Origin: Antitrichia curtipendula
Taxonomy: Eukaryota; Streptophyta; Bryopsida; Hypnales; Leucodontaceae
DNA: 64,000 nucleotides
Assembly: GCA_951230915.1 (NCBI GenBank)
Contig: OX579635.1
Location: 43,276,001-43,340,000 of the forward strand
Reading direction: 5' to 3'
The number at the start of each line of letters is the position of its first letter. The stretch's first letter is position 1. The notes below the pieces were generated by a model. It was not told the origin of the DNA. It searched no databases and worked only from the letters and a program-made list of their open reading frames with translations. Shown piece after piece: positions 9,865 to 19,584 of this stretch. Made by a program: the position numbers and the translations under genes.

Positions 9865-12825
9865 CTATTTTTCAAAAGGAATTTGGGCTAAAATGGGTGT
9901 TAGGGGCATAGAAGTTGTCGGAGTAGGTTTCCCTACTCTTTGACAAGGATCACACTTTTTTGCAAATGCTATAGCATCAGCAAATAAGGTTGGCCACCAA
10001 TAACCTGCTTGCAAAGCTTTTTGAGCTGTTACTGTTCCAGCAAAGTGTCCTCCACAGACTTGACTGTGACATCCTTCCAAGATCAAGGACACTTCACTTG
10101 GATTAATGCATCTTCTAAGAAGTCCATCTTTACCCTTTTTATAGAGGACTTCATTGATTAATGTGTAAGGACTAACCTTATACATTAATTTTTTCTTTTG
10201 TTTTTCTGTAAATTCTATAGGGAATTGTCCTGATAATAAATAATGAATAATTTCTGCATAATCTGGAGGAATGACATCGACGTGGAATAAATCAGCATCA
10301 GGGAAATTATCATCAATTGGTTCAAGTCCTAATTCAGAATTTATACGAGAAAGATGGTCAGCATTAGCATGACTCTTTCCAGGTCTTACCTGAATGGTAA
10401 AATTGAACTCTTGAAGCAATAATACCCATCTGGCAATTCGTCCACTTAATTGAGGTTTGTTAATCATGTATTTCAGTGCATCATGATCAACATGAAAAAC
10501 AAATTTGTATCCTAATAAATAGTGTCGAAATTTTTGAACCGAAAAGATCATTCCTAACGCTTCCCTTTCAGTGACAGTGTAATTTTTCTCTGCCGCTGCT
10601 AATTGACGACTAGCAAAATAAATTGGTCTATCATGTCCTTTTTCATCTTTTTGACTTAACACACTACCTATGGCAACATTTGAAGCATCTACATATACTT
10701 CAAAGTTCTTATCCCAATCTGGTGGAATCAATACAGGGGTTGTGATTAATTTTTGTTTTAATATTTCAAAAGCTTGAGTACAAGCTGGTGTCCAAATAGG
10801 TGCAGTATCAGACTTTTTAGTTAATTCCGTAAGAGGAATGGCTATGTTAGCATACTTATAGATATATCGTCTATAGTATCCAACATGGCCTAAAAAGGCT
10901 CTTACCTCTGTGACAGTATTTGGTTGTGGCAATTGTACTATTATTGCTACCTTATCTGGGTCTGTAGCAATTCCTTGACTAGACACTATATGACCCACCA
11001 ATTTGCCAAATGGTACGGCAAATTGCGATTTAGCGGCATTAATAGAAATTCCATACGTTTCACATTGTATAAAACATTTTTCTAAACACTCTGCATGTTT
11101 TTCTTTGGAATTATAAACACAAAAATCATCCAAAAAGATTTCTATAAATTTTCGTAAATATTTTTGAAATGCGATGGTCATTAGCCTTTGAAAAGTCGCT
11201 GGGGCATTACACAAGCCAAAAGGCATTTTAGTATGTGCAAAAATACCCCAATCTGTTGTAAAGGCTGTTAACAATCTATAGATTTCAGCAATTTGGATTT
11301 GATTATATCCAGAGAAACCATCCATAAAAGAATAACACTCATAACCCGCAACACAATCTAAGAGAGTGTCTGTAAATGGTAAGGGAAAATGATCTTTCTT
11401 TGTAACACTATTCAATTTTCTATAATCCTGACAGATTCTAATTTTTCCATTCTTTTTAGGAACAATTACAATAGGTGATACCCATTCACTGTATGGCACC
11501 TCAAAGATGAATCCACAAGCTAAAAGTTTGTCAATTTCTTCTTTGACCATTAGTGAATATTTGGGATTCATTCTATATTGTCTCTGTCGGACAGGTTTTA
11601 CATCAGGTTCTAGAATTATTTTATGCTCACATATATCGGGTGGAACACCTTTTAGATCTGCATAAGTCCAAGCAAAAGAACTTTTATGTCTTTTAAAGAA
11701 TCCCTTCCAATATTTAAATTCTACTTTAGTCATTTTTGAATAAATTTTAATAATTTGCGGATTTTCGTTAGTACCCAAATTCATATCTTGAACTGGTTTT
11801 CTTAAAGATTCTTTAAAAGTTTTCCTTTGCAAAAAGGTGGATTCACTATTAGCCAACATGTCCTCAACTTCCTGAGTATCAGAAAGAAATTCTGGTTCTG
11901 AATCAGATTTTTCCTCTAAACTGATATTAAAAACCTCCGAATTTTCCCATGCCAATATGGCATCATCAGAATCCTCGATTTGGGCTAAAGGAGTGAAATA
12001 TTCACCAAATCCTAAGCTTCTATAAGGTAGTTCCTGATTAATCTTTTGTGTTTGTTCTATCTCACTTCCACTTCCAGTTTGTCTTTCAGAAGTGACATCA
12101 CTATCTTCTGGTTGAGTTTCACCATGGTATGTTATAGGATATAATGGTAACACAATTTTATTTTCTCCTGTTCCAATTGTAAGTGTCCCTTTTCCCCAAT
12201 CATCCTTAGCTTTTGCTAAATACAACCATGGTCTTCCCAGAAGAATAGGATAAGATGAAATTGACTCTGATAATTTGAAAACAATGTAATCAATTTTATA
12301 GTTAATTCCACCTATATTAGTTTCAACTTGATTTACTATCCCTAACGGTTTGACTCTACTTTGGTCAGCCATTCGGAGTATTATAGGTGTTGGGGTCATA
12401 GTGGTTAATCCCAATTCTTCCATTGTTTCAAAATTCATGAGATTAACACTAGATCCACTATCTATTTGAACATTTTGGATTAAAGATCCATCTATCACAA
12501 CATCCACCGTAGGAGCTCTAGGGTCTCTAGAAATTTCATGTATTTCCACAGTCTTGGATCTCTTCTGTATTAAAGATGTACTTAAGTCACTCCTACATTT
12601 AGGTGAAATTGCTAGAAATTGTTTCATACTAATCAAGGGTTGAATTCGATCAAGATTAGCCAAAATATTATAAGGTTCCATCCCTTCTACTAGTTTCATA
12701 GTCCGTAAAGCTCTTCTTTTTGTTAATCCTTGGCTATTAGATCCTAGGTTTACTCGTTTTGCAGGAATTTGATAAAAATTAGGTAAAGGTACAGAATTAG
12801 TTACAGGGTTTTTATCTTTTAACAT
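9865..12825 (-). CDS. Gypsy pol: aspartic protease, reverse transcriptase, RNase H, integrase zinc domain
   Basis: A 986-codon frame starting at ATG 12825, immediately after the gag stop and in the same frame. Aspartic protease DSGSS is at residues 122-126. The reverse transcriptase spans about 430-620, with PFGLCNAPATFQ and catalytic FLDDF (about 566), the F.DDF form typical of the Ogre/Tat/Athila branch rather than YxDD. RNase H runs about 705-830, with YVDAS, TEREAL and ANADHLSR. The His/Cys zinc-binding part of integrase follows (CHSQVCGGHF to CDPCQR). The frame ends at TAG 9865-9867, inside integrase, where the family has no boundary, so this looks like a nonsense mutation. Confidence 0.93.
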   Translation of the reverse strand: MLKDKNPVTNSVPLPNFYQIPAKRVNLGSNSQGLTKRRALRTMKLVEGMEPYNILANLDRIQPLISMKQFLAISPKCRSDLSTSLIQKRSKTVEIHEISRDPRAPTVDVVIDGSLIQNVQIDSGSSVNLMNFETMEELGLTTMTPTPIILRMADQSRVKPLGIVNQVETNIGGINYKIDYIVFKLSESISSYPILLGRPWLYLAKAKDDWGKGTLTIGTGENKIVLPLYPITYHGETQPEDSDVTSERQTGSGSEIEQTQKINQELPYRSLGFGEYFTPLAQIEDSDDAILAWENSEVFNISLEEKSDSEPEFLSDTQEVEDMLANSESTFLQRKTFKESLRKPVQDMNLGTNENPQIIKIYSKMTKVEFKYWKGFFKRHKSSFAWTYADLKGVPPDICEHKIILEPDVKPVRQRQYRMNPKYSLMVKEEIDKLLACGFIFEVPYSEWVSPIVIVPKKNGKIRICQDYRKLNSVTKKDHFPLPFTDTLLDCVAGYECYSFMDGFSGYNQIQIAEIYRLLTAFTTDWGIFAHTKMPFGLCNAPATFQRLMTIAFQKYLRKFIEIFLDDFCVYNSKEKHAECLEKCFIQCETYGISINAAKSQFAVPFGKLVGHIVSSQGIATDPDKVAIIVQLPQPNTVTEVRAFLGHVGYYRRYIYKYANIAIPLTELTKKSDTAPIWTPACTQAFEILKQKLITTPVLIPPDWDKNFEVYVDASNVAIGSVLSQKDEKGHDRPIYFASRQLAAAEKNYTVTEREALGMIFSVQKFRHYLLGYKFVFHVDHDALKYMINKPQLSGRIARWVLLLQEFNFTIQVRPGKSHANADHLSRINSELGLEPIDDNFPDADLFHVDVIPPDYAEIIHYLLSGQFPIEFTEKQKKKLMYKVSPYTLINEVLYKKGKDGLLRRCINPSEVSLILEGCHSQVCGGHFAGTVTAQKALQAGYWWPTLFADAIAFAKKCDPCQRVGKPTPTTSMPLTPILAQIPFEK

Positions 12826-15309
12826 TCATGGGGTTTCTAATGATTTGTTTAATCTTTCCTGGCGTTCTTTCCAAGTCATTTCTTTAGTAGGATGAACTAA
12901 CTCAAGTTCTACTATAGTTGTTTCTTCTTGTTCTATAATAGGTTCAACAATCATAGGAATTTCTTTTCCCTTTTCTTTTTGATGTTCTACTATCGGTTGT
13001 TGAGCCTTAGTTGCCCTCGTGGCAACAAAAACATTATCAAGTTCATCTTTTGTCAGAATATGAGAAATATGGTTAGAGGGTCTAGTATTATCTTGATTTT
13101 GAAATTGTACTTGTTTGTTCCTAGGATAATCTCGCTCCGATGGTGGAAATTGTCTGGGTGGGGCAGTGCAGTCTTCTGGTAAATGTCCATCTTGACGACA
13201 TCTGCCACACCAAGGAGTGTATCCTACTTCTTTCTTAGGATTAGGACATTCATTTGAATAATGTCCATATTCCCGACATCTAAAACACAATACATTTTTC
13301 TTTCTCTCCGTTTGATCATACCTTGATTTAAAATTTGACGATTGTTCCCTCTCATTCCATCTTGGACGATTTCCATTAGACCTAGGAGGTGACCCCTCGT
13401 TTGGTCTTAGGAATGGTCGTTTATTTGAATTATTTTTATTTACCCAGGGTTTATTGTTATCAATTTGAAGGACTTGTCTGACAGCTTGCAAGTCTTGTTT
13501 GACTGAAGCTAAATTCCAACATTTGTCTGTAGGATGATTTCCACCACAATAACCACAATGAGGTTTTTGATTTATACTAGGAGAAGGACATTCAGAGGGC
13601 AAATGGCCTTGTCCTTGACAATTTGTGCACCACACATTTGTTCTTGTGTTAGAGGGTTTTCCCCTTTTAACTGGTGCATTAGTAATTTGCACTCTTAAGT
13701 CAGCCATTTCTTCTACTAATTTATTAAGTAAATCTGTTTTAGTATCCTTAACCTCAAGTACTGGAGGTACCTTAACTATAGGTTGTATAGGATAATTTTT
13801 AACTGGTTGTGGTGGATGCTGGTATGGTGCAATTTGCATTCCCATTTGCGGATACATCACATCCGCTGGGTATAAAGTAGGATCTATTATTCCCAATTGT
13901 TCTTCTCCTATACGTGCCTCTTCATACTGTTTGGCATATTGTACAGCAATAACCAGGTCAGCAGGATTCTTTTCTTTAATTGCAATTTTGAATTCTGGGG
14001 GATATAATCCTCCCACAAAAATTCCAGTTAAATAAGCGTCTGGAATCCCATGACGAGTCCACCTCTGTAGAATATATTCCATTCTCCCATAATAACTATT
14101 CACACTCTCCCCAATTCCCATTCTTATCGTTCTTAATCGTTCCTGTAAACTTTCCCGGAAGGCTAATGGTCTAAATCTGGTTAAGAAAGCATCCCTTAAT
14201 GCATTCCAGACTCCAAAAGGACCATTAGTATGATACCATTCTTGTGCTATACCAATAAGAGTAGCGGGGAAAGTAGTCAGGAAACTAGCCTCAGGTATCA
14301 TATTAGCCCCACAGACTATGTTAAAACGATTCAAATGGTAATCAGGATCTGATCCTGCTTGTCCATTATATTGTGGTAAATGTACCAAATTCAATGGTCG
14401 TGGTTGAGCCATTGGATAATCGTCCAACCACGGATCCTCTTGTAAATCTGGAGTTTCAATATCTAAATCCAAAGTAATTGGTAATTGGGGTACTAGTTGA
14501 TGCACTTGTTCTGGTGCAGGTTGATAAGGTCCCAAATTTGGTTGATATGGGGGTGTTTGAAAACTAAAAGGATTAATATTTTCACTGTAATTATAATCCA
14601 AATAATCTCCAAGGGGTATTTCTAATCGGGGTGGTGATCCAAATGTTTCCGAAACTACAAAAGGAGTTTTAGAATTTTGTATATCTTCCCTTATAGGTGA
14701 TAGGTAATCTTCTAACCTACCCGCTATATTCCCACTACTTTGATTCCATGTATTTCTCAGATATTCTGTGAGAAATACATTGGCTTCAAAAAGTTGTGGC
14801 TCTGATTTAGGAAAATAATATTCTAATGGTGATATTGTAGGTGGAGTATTAAGAATACTCAGAGGTGAAGGTTTCGAAGTTCCTTCAAGTGAATAATCTA
14901 AAGTTCTACTAACAGAAGATTCACTAATAGGTGTGATAGCACGATTTATTATCTCTAAGGAAGTAGCAGTATCTTCAATTGGTGTTCCTTGACCTACTCG
15001 TTCATCTCTTGAGGTTTCTTCAAGACCTTCTAATATGGTAGAACTAATTTCAAAGTCAATATCAGATTCTAACAATTCACTTTGTGGTTCTTCCAATTGC
15101 GAATTAGCAATTAAATTTTGAAATTGTCTGATTGATTCCGAAGTTCCTGGTTCTATTGGACTAGAAGGTATCCTAACATGTGGTAATTTAGGTGGTGAAA
15201 AACAAGGGTTTACGTAAACAGAGGGATTTCTCCTATGTTTAGGTTTTCCCCATTCTGCTATTTTCTTAGCAGCCTCTTTTAATACTTTATCAGGTGTTCT
15301 ATCGGACAT
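12826..15309 (-). CDS. Gypsy gag with four zinc knuckles
   Basis: 827 codons. The first 290 residues are Ser/Pro-rich and acidic with no recognised domain. A retrotransposon gag (capsid) domain follows, about 295-470 (LPQYNGQAGSDPDYHL, AQEWYHT, FLTRFRP). Then come four cysteine knuckles: CTNCQGQGHLPSEC (about 559), a variant CX2CX3HX4C (CGYCGGNHPTDKC, about 585), CFRCREYGHYSNEC (about 675) and CGRCRQDGHLPEDC (about 700). Gag packages the element RNA into cytoplasmic particles. The stop is TGA at 12826-12828, followed directly by the ATG of pol in the same frame. Pol could be made by stop readthrough or reinitiation, or the TGA could be a mutation. Confidence 0.92.
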   Translation of the reverse strand: MSDRTPDKVLKEAAKKIAEWGKPKHRRNPSVYVNPCFSPPKLPHVRIPSSPIEPGTSESIRQFQNLIANSQLEEPQSELLESDIDFEISSTILEGLEETSRDERVGQGTPIEDTATSLEIINRAITPISESSVSRTLDYSLEGTSKPSPLSILNTPPTISPLEYYFPKSEPQLFEANVFLTEYLRNTWNQSSGNIAGRLEDYLSPIREDIQNSKTPFVVSETFGSPPRLEIPLGDYLDYNYSENINPFSFQTPPYQPNLGPYQPAPEQVHQLVPQLPITLDLDIETPDLQEDPWLDDYPMAQPRPLNLVHLPQYNGQAGSDPDYHLNRFNIVCGANMIPEASFLTTFPATLIGIAQEWYHTNGPFGVWNALRDAFLTRFRPLAFRESLQERLRTIRMGIGESVNSYYGRMEYILQRWTRHGIPDAYLTGIFVGGLYPPEFKIAIKEKNPADLVIAVQYAKQYEEARIGEEQLGIIDPTLYPADVMYPQMGMQIAPYQHPPQPVKNYPIQPIVKVPPVLEVKDTKTDLLNKLVEEMADLRVQITNAPVKRGKPSNTRTNVWCTNCQGQGHLPSECPSPSINQKPHCGYCGGNHPTDKCWNLASVKQDLQAVRQVLQIDNNKPWVNKNNSNKRPFLRPNEGSPPRSNGNRPRWNEREQSSNFKSRYDQTERKKNVLCFRCREYGHYSNECPNPKKEVGYTPWCGRCRQDGHLPEDCTAPPRQFPPSERDYPRNKQVQFQNQDNTRPSNHISHILTKDELDNVFVATRATKAQQPIVEHQKEKGKEIPMIVEPIIEQEETTIVELELVHPTKEMTWKERQERLNKSLETP

Positions 15310-15499
15310 CTAAAACATGCCATAGATCCAAAAAAAACAATATTTTTGTTTGGCGAAGCAAAACCCGGGAAACATTGGGGACACGCTATCTCAACAAGGA
15401 GGTAATGGGTGCCCAATGTTCACCGAGTTACCTTCTTCACTCAATCTTAGGATCTTATAGCAGGTTTTCCTGCTTTGCCAAACCGTATGGGATAAAGTT
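15310..15499 (-). other. Leader between the upstream ORFs and gag
   Basis: About 190 bases separate ORF B from the gag ATG. The sequence is moderately GC-rich compared with its surroundings and has a CCCGGGTTTTGC/GCAAAACCCGGG-containing stretch near 15350. No domain is recognisable. Confidence 0.4.
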
Positions 15500-16018
15500 C
15501 TACAGACTAACGTACTCGAAGGTAACAGGACAGATCGAACTAAAAGAAGGACTCATTGAATTGGCTCTTTCTTTACATACAAAATCTGGAATTAAGGGTG
15601 TTACTGCAGGATTCATTGGACCATAGGTAAATTTATAAATTTGTTCCAAAATTTTGGCCCCAGTCCATGCAGCATAAGGATGTGGTATTTTATCCTTAGT
15701 TTGAAATTTTAGTTTCCCATACTGACTAAATAGATAATGTAAAGAAAAGTCCAACAATAGTTCGCCTCTTTTAACTACAAACCCTTTTTGTATTTCTATT
15801 TTTTCCCAAATCTTACTAAATATAATTCTTTTTACATCCAATGGAAGGTTTTCTATTCTGACTTTTAATTGGTTATCCTTTATGTGGTGTCCACTTAATT
15901 GGAAACCTTGCCCAAAATATGCATTTTTATAAAGGCGATACAGGGCCATAAATAGACAAGGGCCAGAATAAAAATCCTTTATTACTTTGGTTGTTTCCCA
16001 AGGAAATATGTGATCCAT
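15500..16018 (-). CDS. Upstream accessory ORF B of the gypsy element (172 aa, unknown)
   Basis: Starts at MDHIFPWETT, ends at 15500. No domain recognised. It is rich in aromatic and basic residues and has no signal peptide or zinc motif. It is in the same frame as ORF A but separated from it by two stops (a TAA and a TGA within 30 bases), so the two are probably distinct proteins. Ogre-type elements characteristically carry an extra ORF before gag, which fits its position, but I cannot align it to a known family. Confidence 0.6.
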   Translation of the reverse strand: MDHIFPWETTKVIKDFYSGPCLFMALYRLYKNAYFGQGFQLSGHHIKDNQLKVRIENLPLDVKRIIFSKIWEKIEIQKGFVVKRGELLLDFSLHYLFSQYGKLKFQTKDKIPHPYAAWTGAKILEQIYKFTYGPMNPAVTPLIPDFVCKERANSMSPSFSSICPVTFEYVSL

Positions 16019-16045
16019 TTTGTTTCATTTGAACTTAATGCAACT

Positions 16046-16588
16046 TTAGTATAATTTAAGGTTAGATTTTCGATTATTTCGTTGGGATGGGTGAGAATAT
16101 ATTAGTGTATTTATCACAGTCCTAAGTTGAAGTAATTCTTCCAAAGGAATATGGGGTCCCCCTATTAAATCTAATTTTCTTGATAATATGTCAAAAACTA
16201 GATCATATGGAATATAGTTCTGTTCTTTAGGCTTAAAATTTTGTAATGGGTCAATAGTTTTCTGTTTGGTATTATCAAAGGCTTGTTTCTTAAAACACGT
16301 GCTTTTGATATGTCCTGTCTCTCCACACCAATGACACTGGTTCCCTTCTCTAAACCCTTGAATTTTGCCTGGTTTATAAGCTCTAGTGTTTCCAAAATTT
16401 GAACAGTTAAAATTTGTATGTCTACAATTAAGTTTTTTACTAGATTCTAAAGAGGGTCTAATATTTTGAAGAAAAGTATTACTATACTTAAATGTAGGAA
16501 CTTCTTTCTTAAAATTTTCCTTTATTGAAAAGATTGATGTTAATACATCTTCTATTAATTCCTCTCCTATCTTTTTCCTAGTCTCCAT
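16046..16588 (-). CDS. Upstream accessory ORF A with a CCHC zinc knuckle (180 aa)
   Basis: First ORF after the primer-binding site. It starts METRKKIGEE and carries one zinc knuckle, CHWCGETGHIKSTC, at residues 85-98 (C-X2-C-X4-H-X4-C). The protein is basic and Asn/Lys-rich, consistent with nucleic-acid binding. It lacks a capsid domain, and the real gag with its own four knuckles follows, so this is an additional ORF as in Ogre/Tat elements. It could be a duplicated nucleocapsid fragment or a separate RNA-binding protein. Confidence 0.65.
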   Translation of the reverse strand: METRKKIGEELIEDVLTSIFSIKENFKKEVPTFKYSNTFLQNIRPSLESSKKLNCRHTNFNCSNFGNTRAYKPGKIQGFREGNQCHWCGETGHIKSTCFKKQAFDNTKQKTIDPLQNFKPKEQNYIPYDLVFDILSRKLDLIGGPHIPLEELLQLRTVINTLIYSHPSQRNNRKSNLKLY

Positions 16589-16832
16589 TCTCCAGTATCA
16601 TAATAATTTGTGTAATGAAATTTTTCTAAAATAACTTATTATTTTTCAAAATTAAGAGCTCAAATAAGAATATTTAATATAAGAAAATTCACATGTCATT
16701 CTTGAATTATTAATTCAAAGAAGCTACATAGTTTGATTTTCTTAATTATTCTCAAATTTGTTTCTTTTAAATTTAAAAATAACAGTTTAAAAAAATCTTT
16801 TCTACATTCTAGCCACCGTTAGCCAGGACCAT

Positions 16833-16850
16833 TCCCCGGCAGCGGCGCCA
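16833..16850 (-). other. Primer-binding site, tRNA-Asp type
   Basis: On the minus strand the 18 bases TGGCGCCGCTGCCGGGGA lie two bases inside the 5' LTR. They are complementary to a tRNA 3' end finishing CGGCGCCA, as in plant tRNA-Asp, the primer of several plant gypsy elements. One base (C in GCCGCTG) differs from the form I know best, GCCGTTG. Confidence 0.85.
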
Positions 16851-16852
16851 AA

Positions 16853-19193
16853 TGTAATCTAAGATTTTGCCTTCCTAGCAAAAACCCAGGACTAAGTATA
16901 GGGGTTCCAAATCCTAAGGGAATGGTCAAATCGTCTATCGTTTTGCAGCTAGAAGTCACATATAAATCGAAAGAAAATAGAATATACACACAAATTCAAC
17001 TAGGAAATTACTTTATTCACTCTTATACCCAAGTTATAATTTAGTGGACAGTCCATTAAATAATGCTATGGACGCATGGAGTGCTGTCTCAGTCCTGTCT
17101 AGTATGCTACGGGTATTTCATCGGACAATTTGTCAAGGTAGACCGTCAATTTGTCATGCATGATCTAGACAACTAACAATGCATATTTATATAATAATAA
17201 TTTTATATAATTATACACATTCCTTAATTATCATAATCTTTATATTAGAACAATTTTTCCAGTCACTAATTAACTAGCCTATTTACTAGTTAAATGAGAA
17301 TTCAAATCAGTATCAGTTTGTAGGACAATTTGTCTCTATCTAAATGCAGTGGGAATGTGTGTGTAATGCATTTCCTTCAATTGTTCCTTGAACATTCATC
17401 CATTTTCATCTACAACCATTTGTTAGTTCACACATCAACACAAGATACACATACAATTTCAAAAGTTAGAATTAATTCGATAACTACTTCTTTTACTAAT
17501 GAAATTATACAATTCACCAAACCAGGGCAATTTGTCTTGATAATAATTTTTATTAAAAAGAATTATTATCTATCTATTCAACAATCTCTCCTAAACCAAT
17601 TACAATTTAATAAATACAATTTTTTTTTAAATAAAAATTGTATTGGCTCATTTGTTTTTTTGTTTTTTTTCACATACAAATTATTTGAATTAATTCTTTA
17701 TCTTTAATCTATACATTTGATTGATTTTTATTTTTATTTTATTTTATTTATTTTTATAATTTTTCAATTAATCAAATTATATTCTATCACTTTTGATATT
17801 TCAAACAATTAATTTCCTAGGACAATTTGTCTAATTTGGTTGATAATTCAACCAAACATAATTTTCTAAAAATGGTTTATAGTATTCAATTTGTATTTTT
17901 CTATCACTTTAAAGAATTCACTTCATCACTATTTTGGACAATTTGACAAAACTTTAATTTTAATCTTAATACTTCTAATCTAATTACAAAAGAATTTCAT
18001 AATTTGACAATTTGGCAATTTATTAATAATAAATAATTATAATTAACAAACTTAACAGACAATTTGTCTTTCAATTTGGCAGCCACAATTTCCAATTGGT
18101 CTGCTCACAGTCTTCATTTCTGCTTCACTGCACCTCGGACAATTTGTCTTGTTTCACCGTCTGCTTGGTCTTCACTCGATCCAGCTTCACTTAACAGGCA
18201 ATTTGTTCATAATCTCACTCCTAATCTATAATTTGCTCTCAGACTTTATTCTCTCAATATGATTTACAGCCAGTCAATTTGTCCAAATAAAATTATCCAT
18301 ACATTCAAACGCAAACTAATTCATTTACAATTCACATACATCCACTACTCGGACAATTTGTCAACACAAGAATTCATACAAATCACACAATAAAAATCTC
18401 AATCAAGAATTCAAAATTCATACATTAATTCACTGTTCCATTTCAGATACATGGCAGCTTGGACAAATTGACTCTACACTATGTTTGTATACATAATACA
18501 TGTTGCTCACACACACTGGACAATTTGACTCAGCCACACCTAATTCAGTTTCAATCCAATTCATTCCACACAATCATCATATAATAAGACAATTTGTCCA
18601 TACCTGGTTTCCATCAACGGGAAACACAAATATATACACTGATCACACTGATCATACAAAAATCCATTTAATACACATATTCCCAATTGACTTCAGACAA
18701 GTTGTCTACAAGTTTCACACACGAGAATTCCACACTGGAATGAATACATACAAGGACAAATTGACTGTACATTCAACAGGAGCACAATCAGAATTCATAT
18801 TCCAAGACATCATCAAACACACAAGACAACTTGCTGAAATTGAGAATTATATTCACAGAAGCTGATTACATAATATGTTTAGGACAAATTGACTCAGCCA
18901 GAGCATACGTAAGTGCGTCAGAGCATCGGAAAAATTCAGTATGAGAGAGAGATTCGAGAGAGAGAGAAATGACAAATTGACTTCTTATATTCTCCGACTG
19001 TGGCAACCCTTCGAACTTGGATACCAAGTCAAATTGTCTGTATAGATCCCTATTACTACAATTTTCTCTAATTCTCTTAAAGTTCGACAATTAGTCTGTA
19101 TTACCATTCTAATACCGAGTCTGTAAGTCAAGTTGTCCCTATTTACACTATCCTCAACAAATCGCCCAAAAATGAAAAATTTAGAAGACTACA
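16853..19193 (-). repeat. 5' LTR of the gypsy element (2,341 bp)
   Basis: Second copy of the LTR, adjacent to the primer-binding site, so it is the 5' LTR of the minus-strand element and should contain the promoter. It carries the same GACAATTTGTC array as the other LTR. I could not place a transcription start with confidence because TA-rich stretches are everywhere. Confidence 0.95.
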
Positions 19194-19198
19194 CTGTC
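19194..19198. repeat. Target-site duplication, right copy (CTGTC)
   Basis: Matches the five bases at 1116-1120 and closes the 18-kb element. Confidence 0.9.
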
Positions 19199-19584
19199 CA
19201 TCATTTTCTCTAGGAAAATTTTGACTTTACTAAATTTTTTTTCACGATTCTCTTATTTCTCTAGTAAGTGGAATGGGAATTCTTTTTTAATTCTTTTGGT
19301 AAGAATTTCACAAATTTTGTACTTTTACTGCATAAAATAATACTAACTTACATTTACTCCCAAAATCACCACCAATGTTTTCTTTATGCAAGATTTTTTG
19401 CTAGTTAGCTACATTCAAAAGATGTTGACTATTTTCCATCAAAGAATTTAATTTTTTTAAATTTTTTTTCGTGTTAAAATAGCTAGATTACTCCTATAAT
19501 TTAAGGCTAGTAGCCAAATTGTACCTAGGTATTACTTAATTTTGATATAGATATCACCAAGTATCACGAGTATTGAAGAAACAA
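19199..19584. other. AT-rich non-coding DNA right of the retrotransposon
   Basis: No coding signal. The first 45 bases continue the repeat interrupted by the retrotransposon, matching about 24916-24960. Confidence 0.5.

Larger units (their letters stand above)
1121..19193 (-). mobile_element. Complete 18-kb Ty3/gypsy (Ogre/Tat/Athila-type) LTR retrotransposon
   Basis: Two long terminal repeats (1121-3461 and 16853-19193) flank an internal region read on the minus strand: primer-binding site, two small ORFs, gag, protease-RT-RNase H-integrase, a long motif-rich non-coding stretch, an accessory ORF, and a polypurine tract. The domain order, with integrase after RNase H, defines Ty3/gypsy. The FLDDF reverse transcriptase motif, the tRNA-Asp-type primer site, extra ORFs before gag and the unusual length point to the Ogre/Tat/Athila branch. 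The insertion is flanked by the 5-bp duplication CTGTC. The LTRs match in every stretch compared, so insertion looks recent, yet gag-pol and the accessory frame carry in-frame stops. The branch assignment is by motif, not by phylogeny. Confidence 0.95.
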
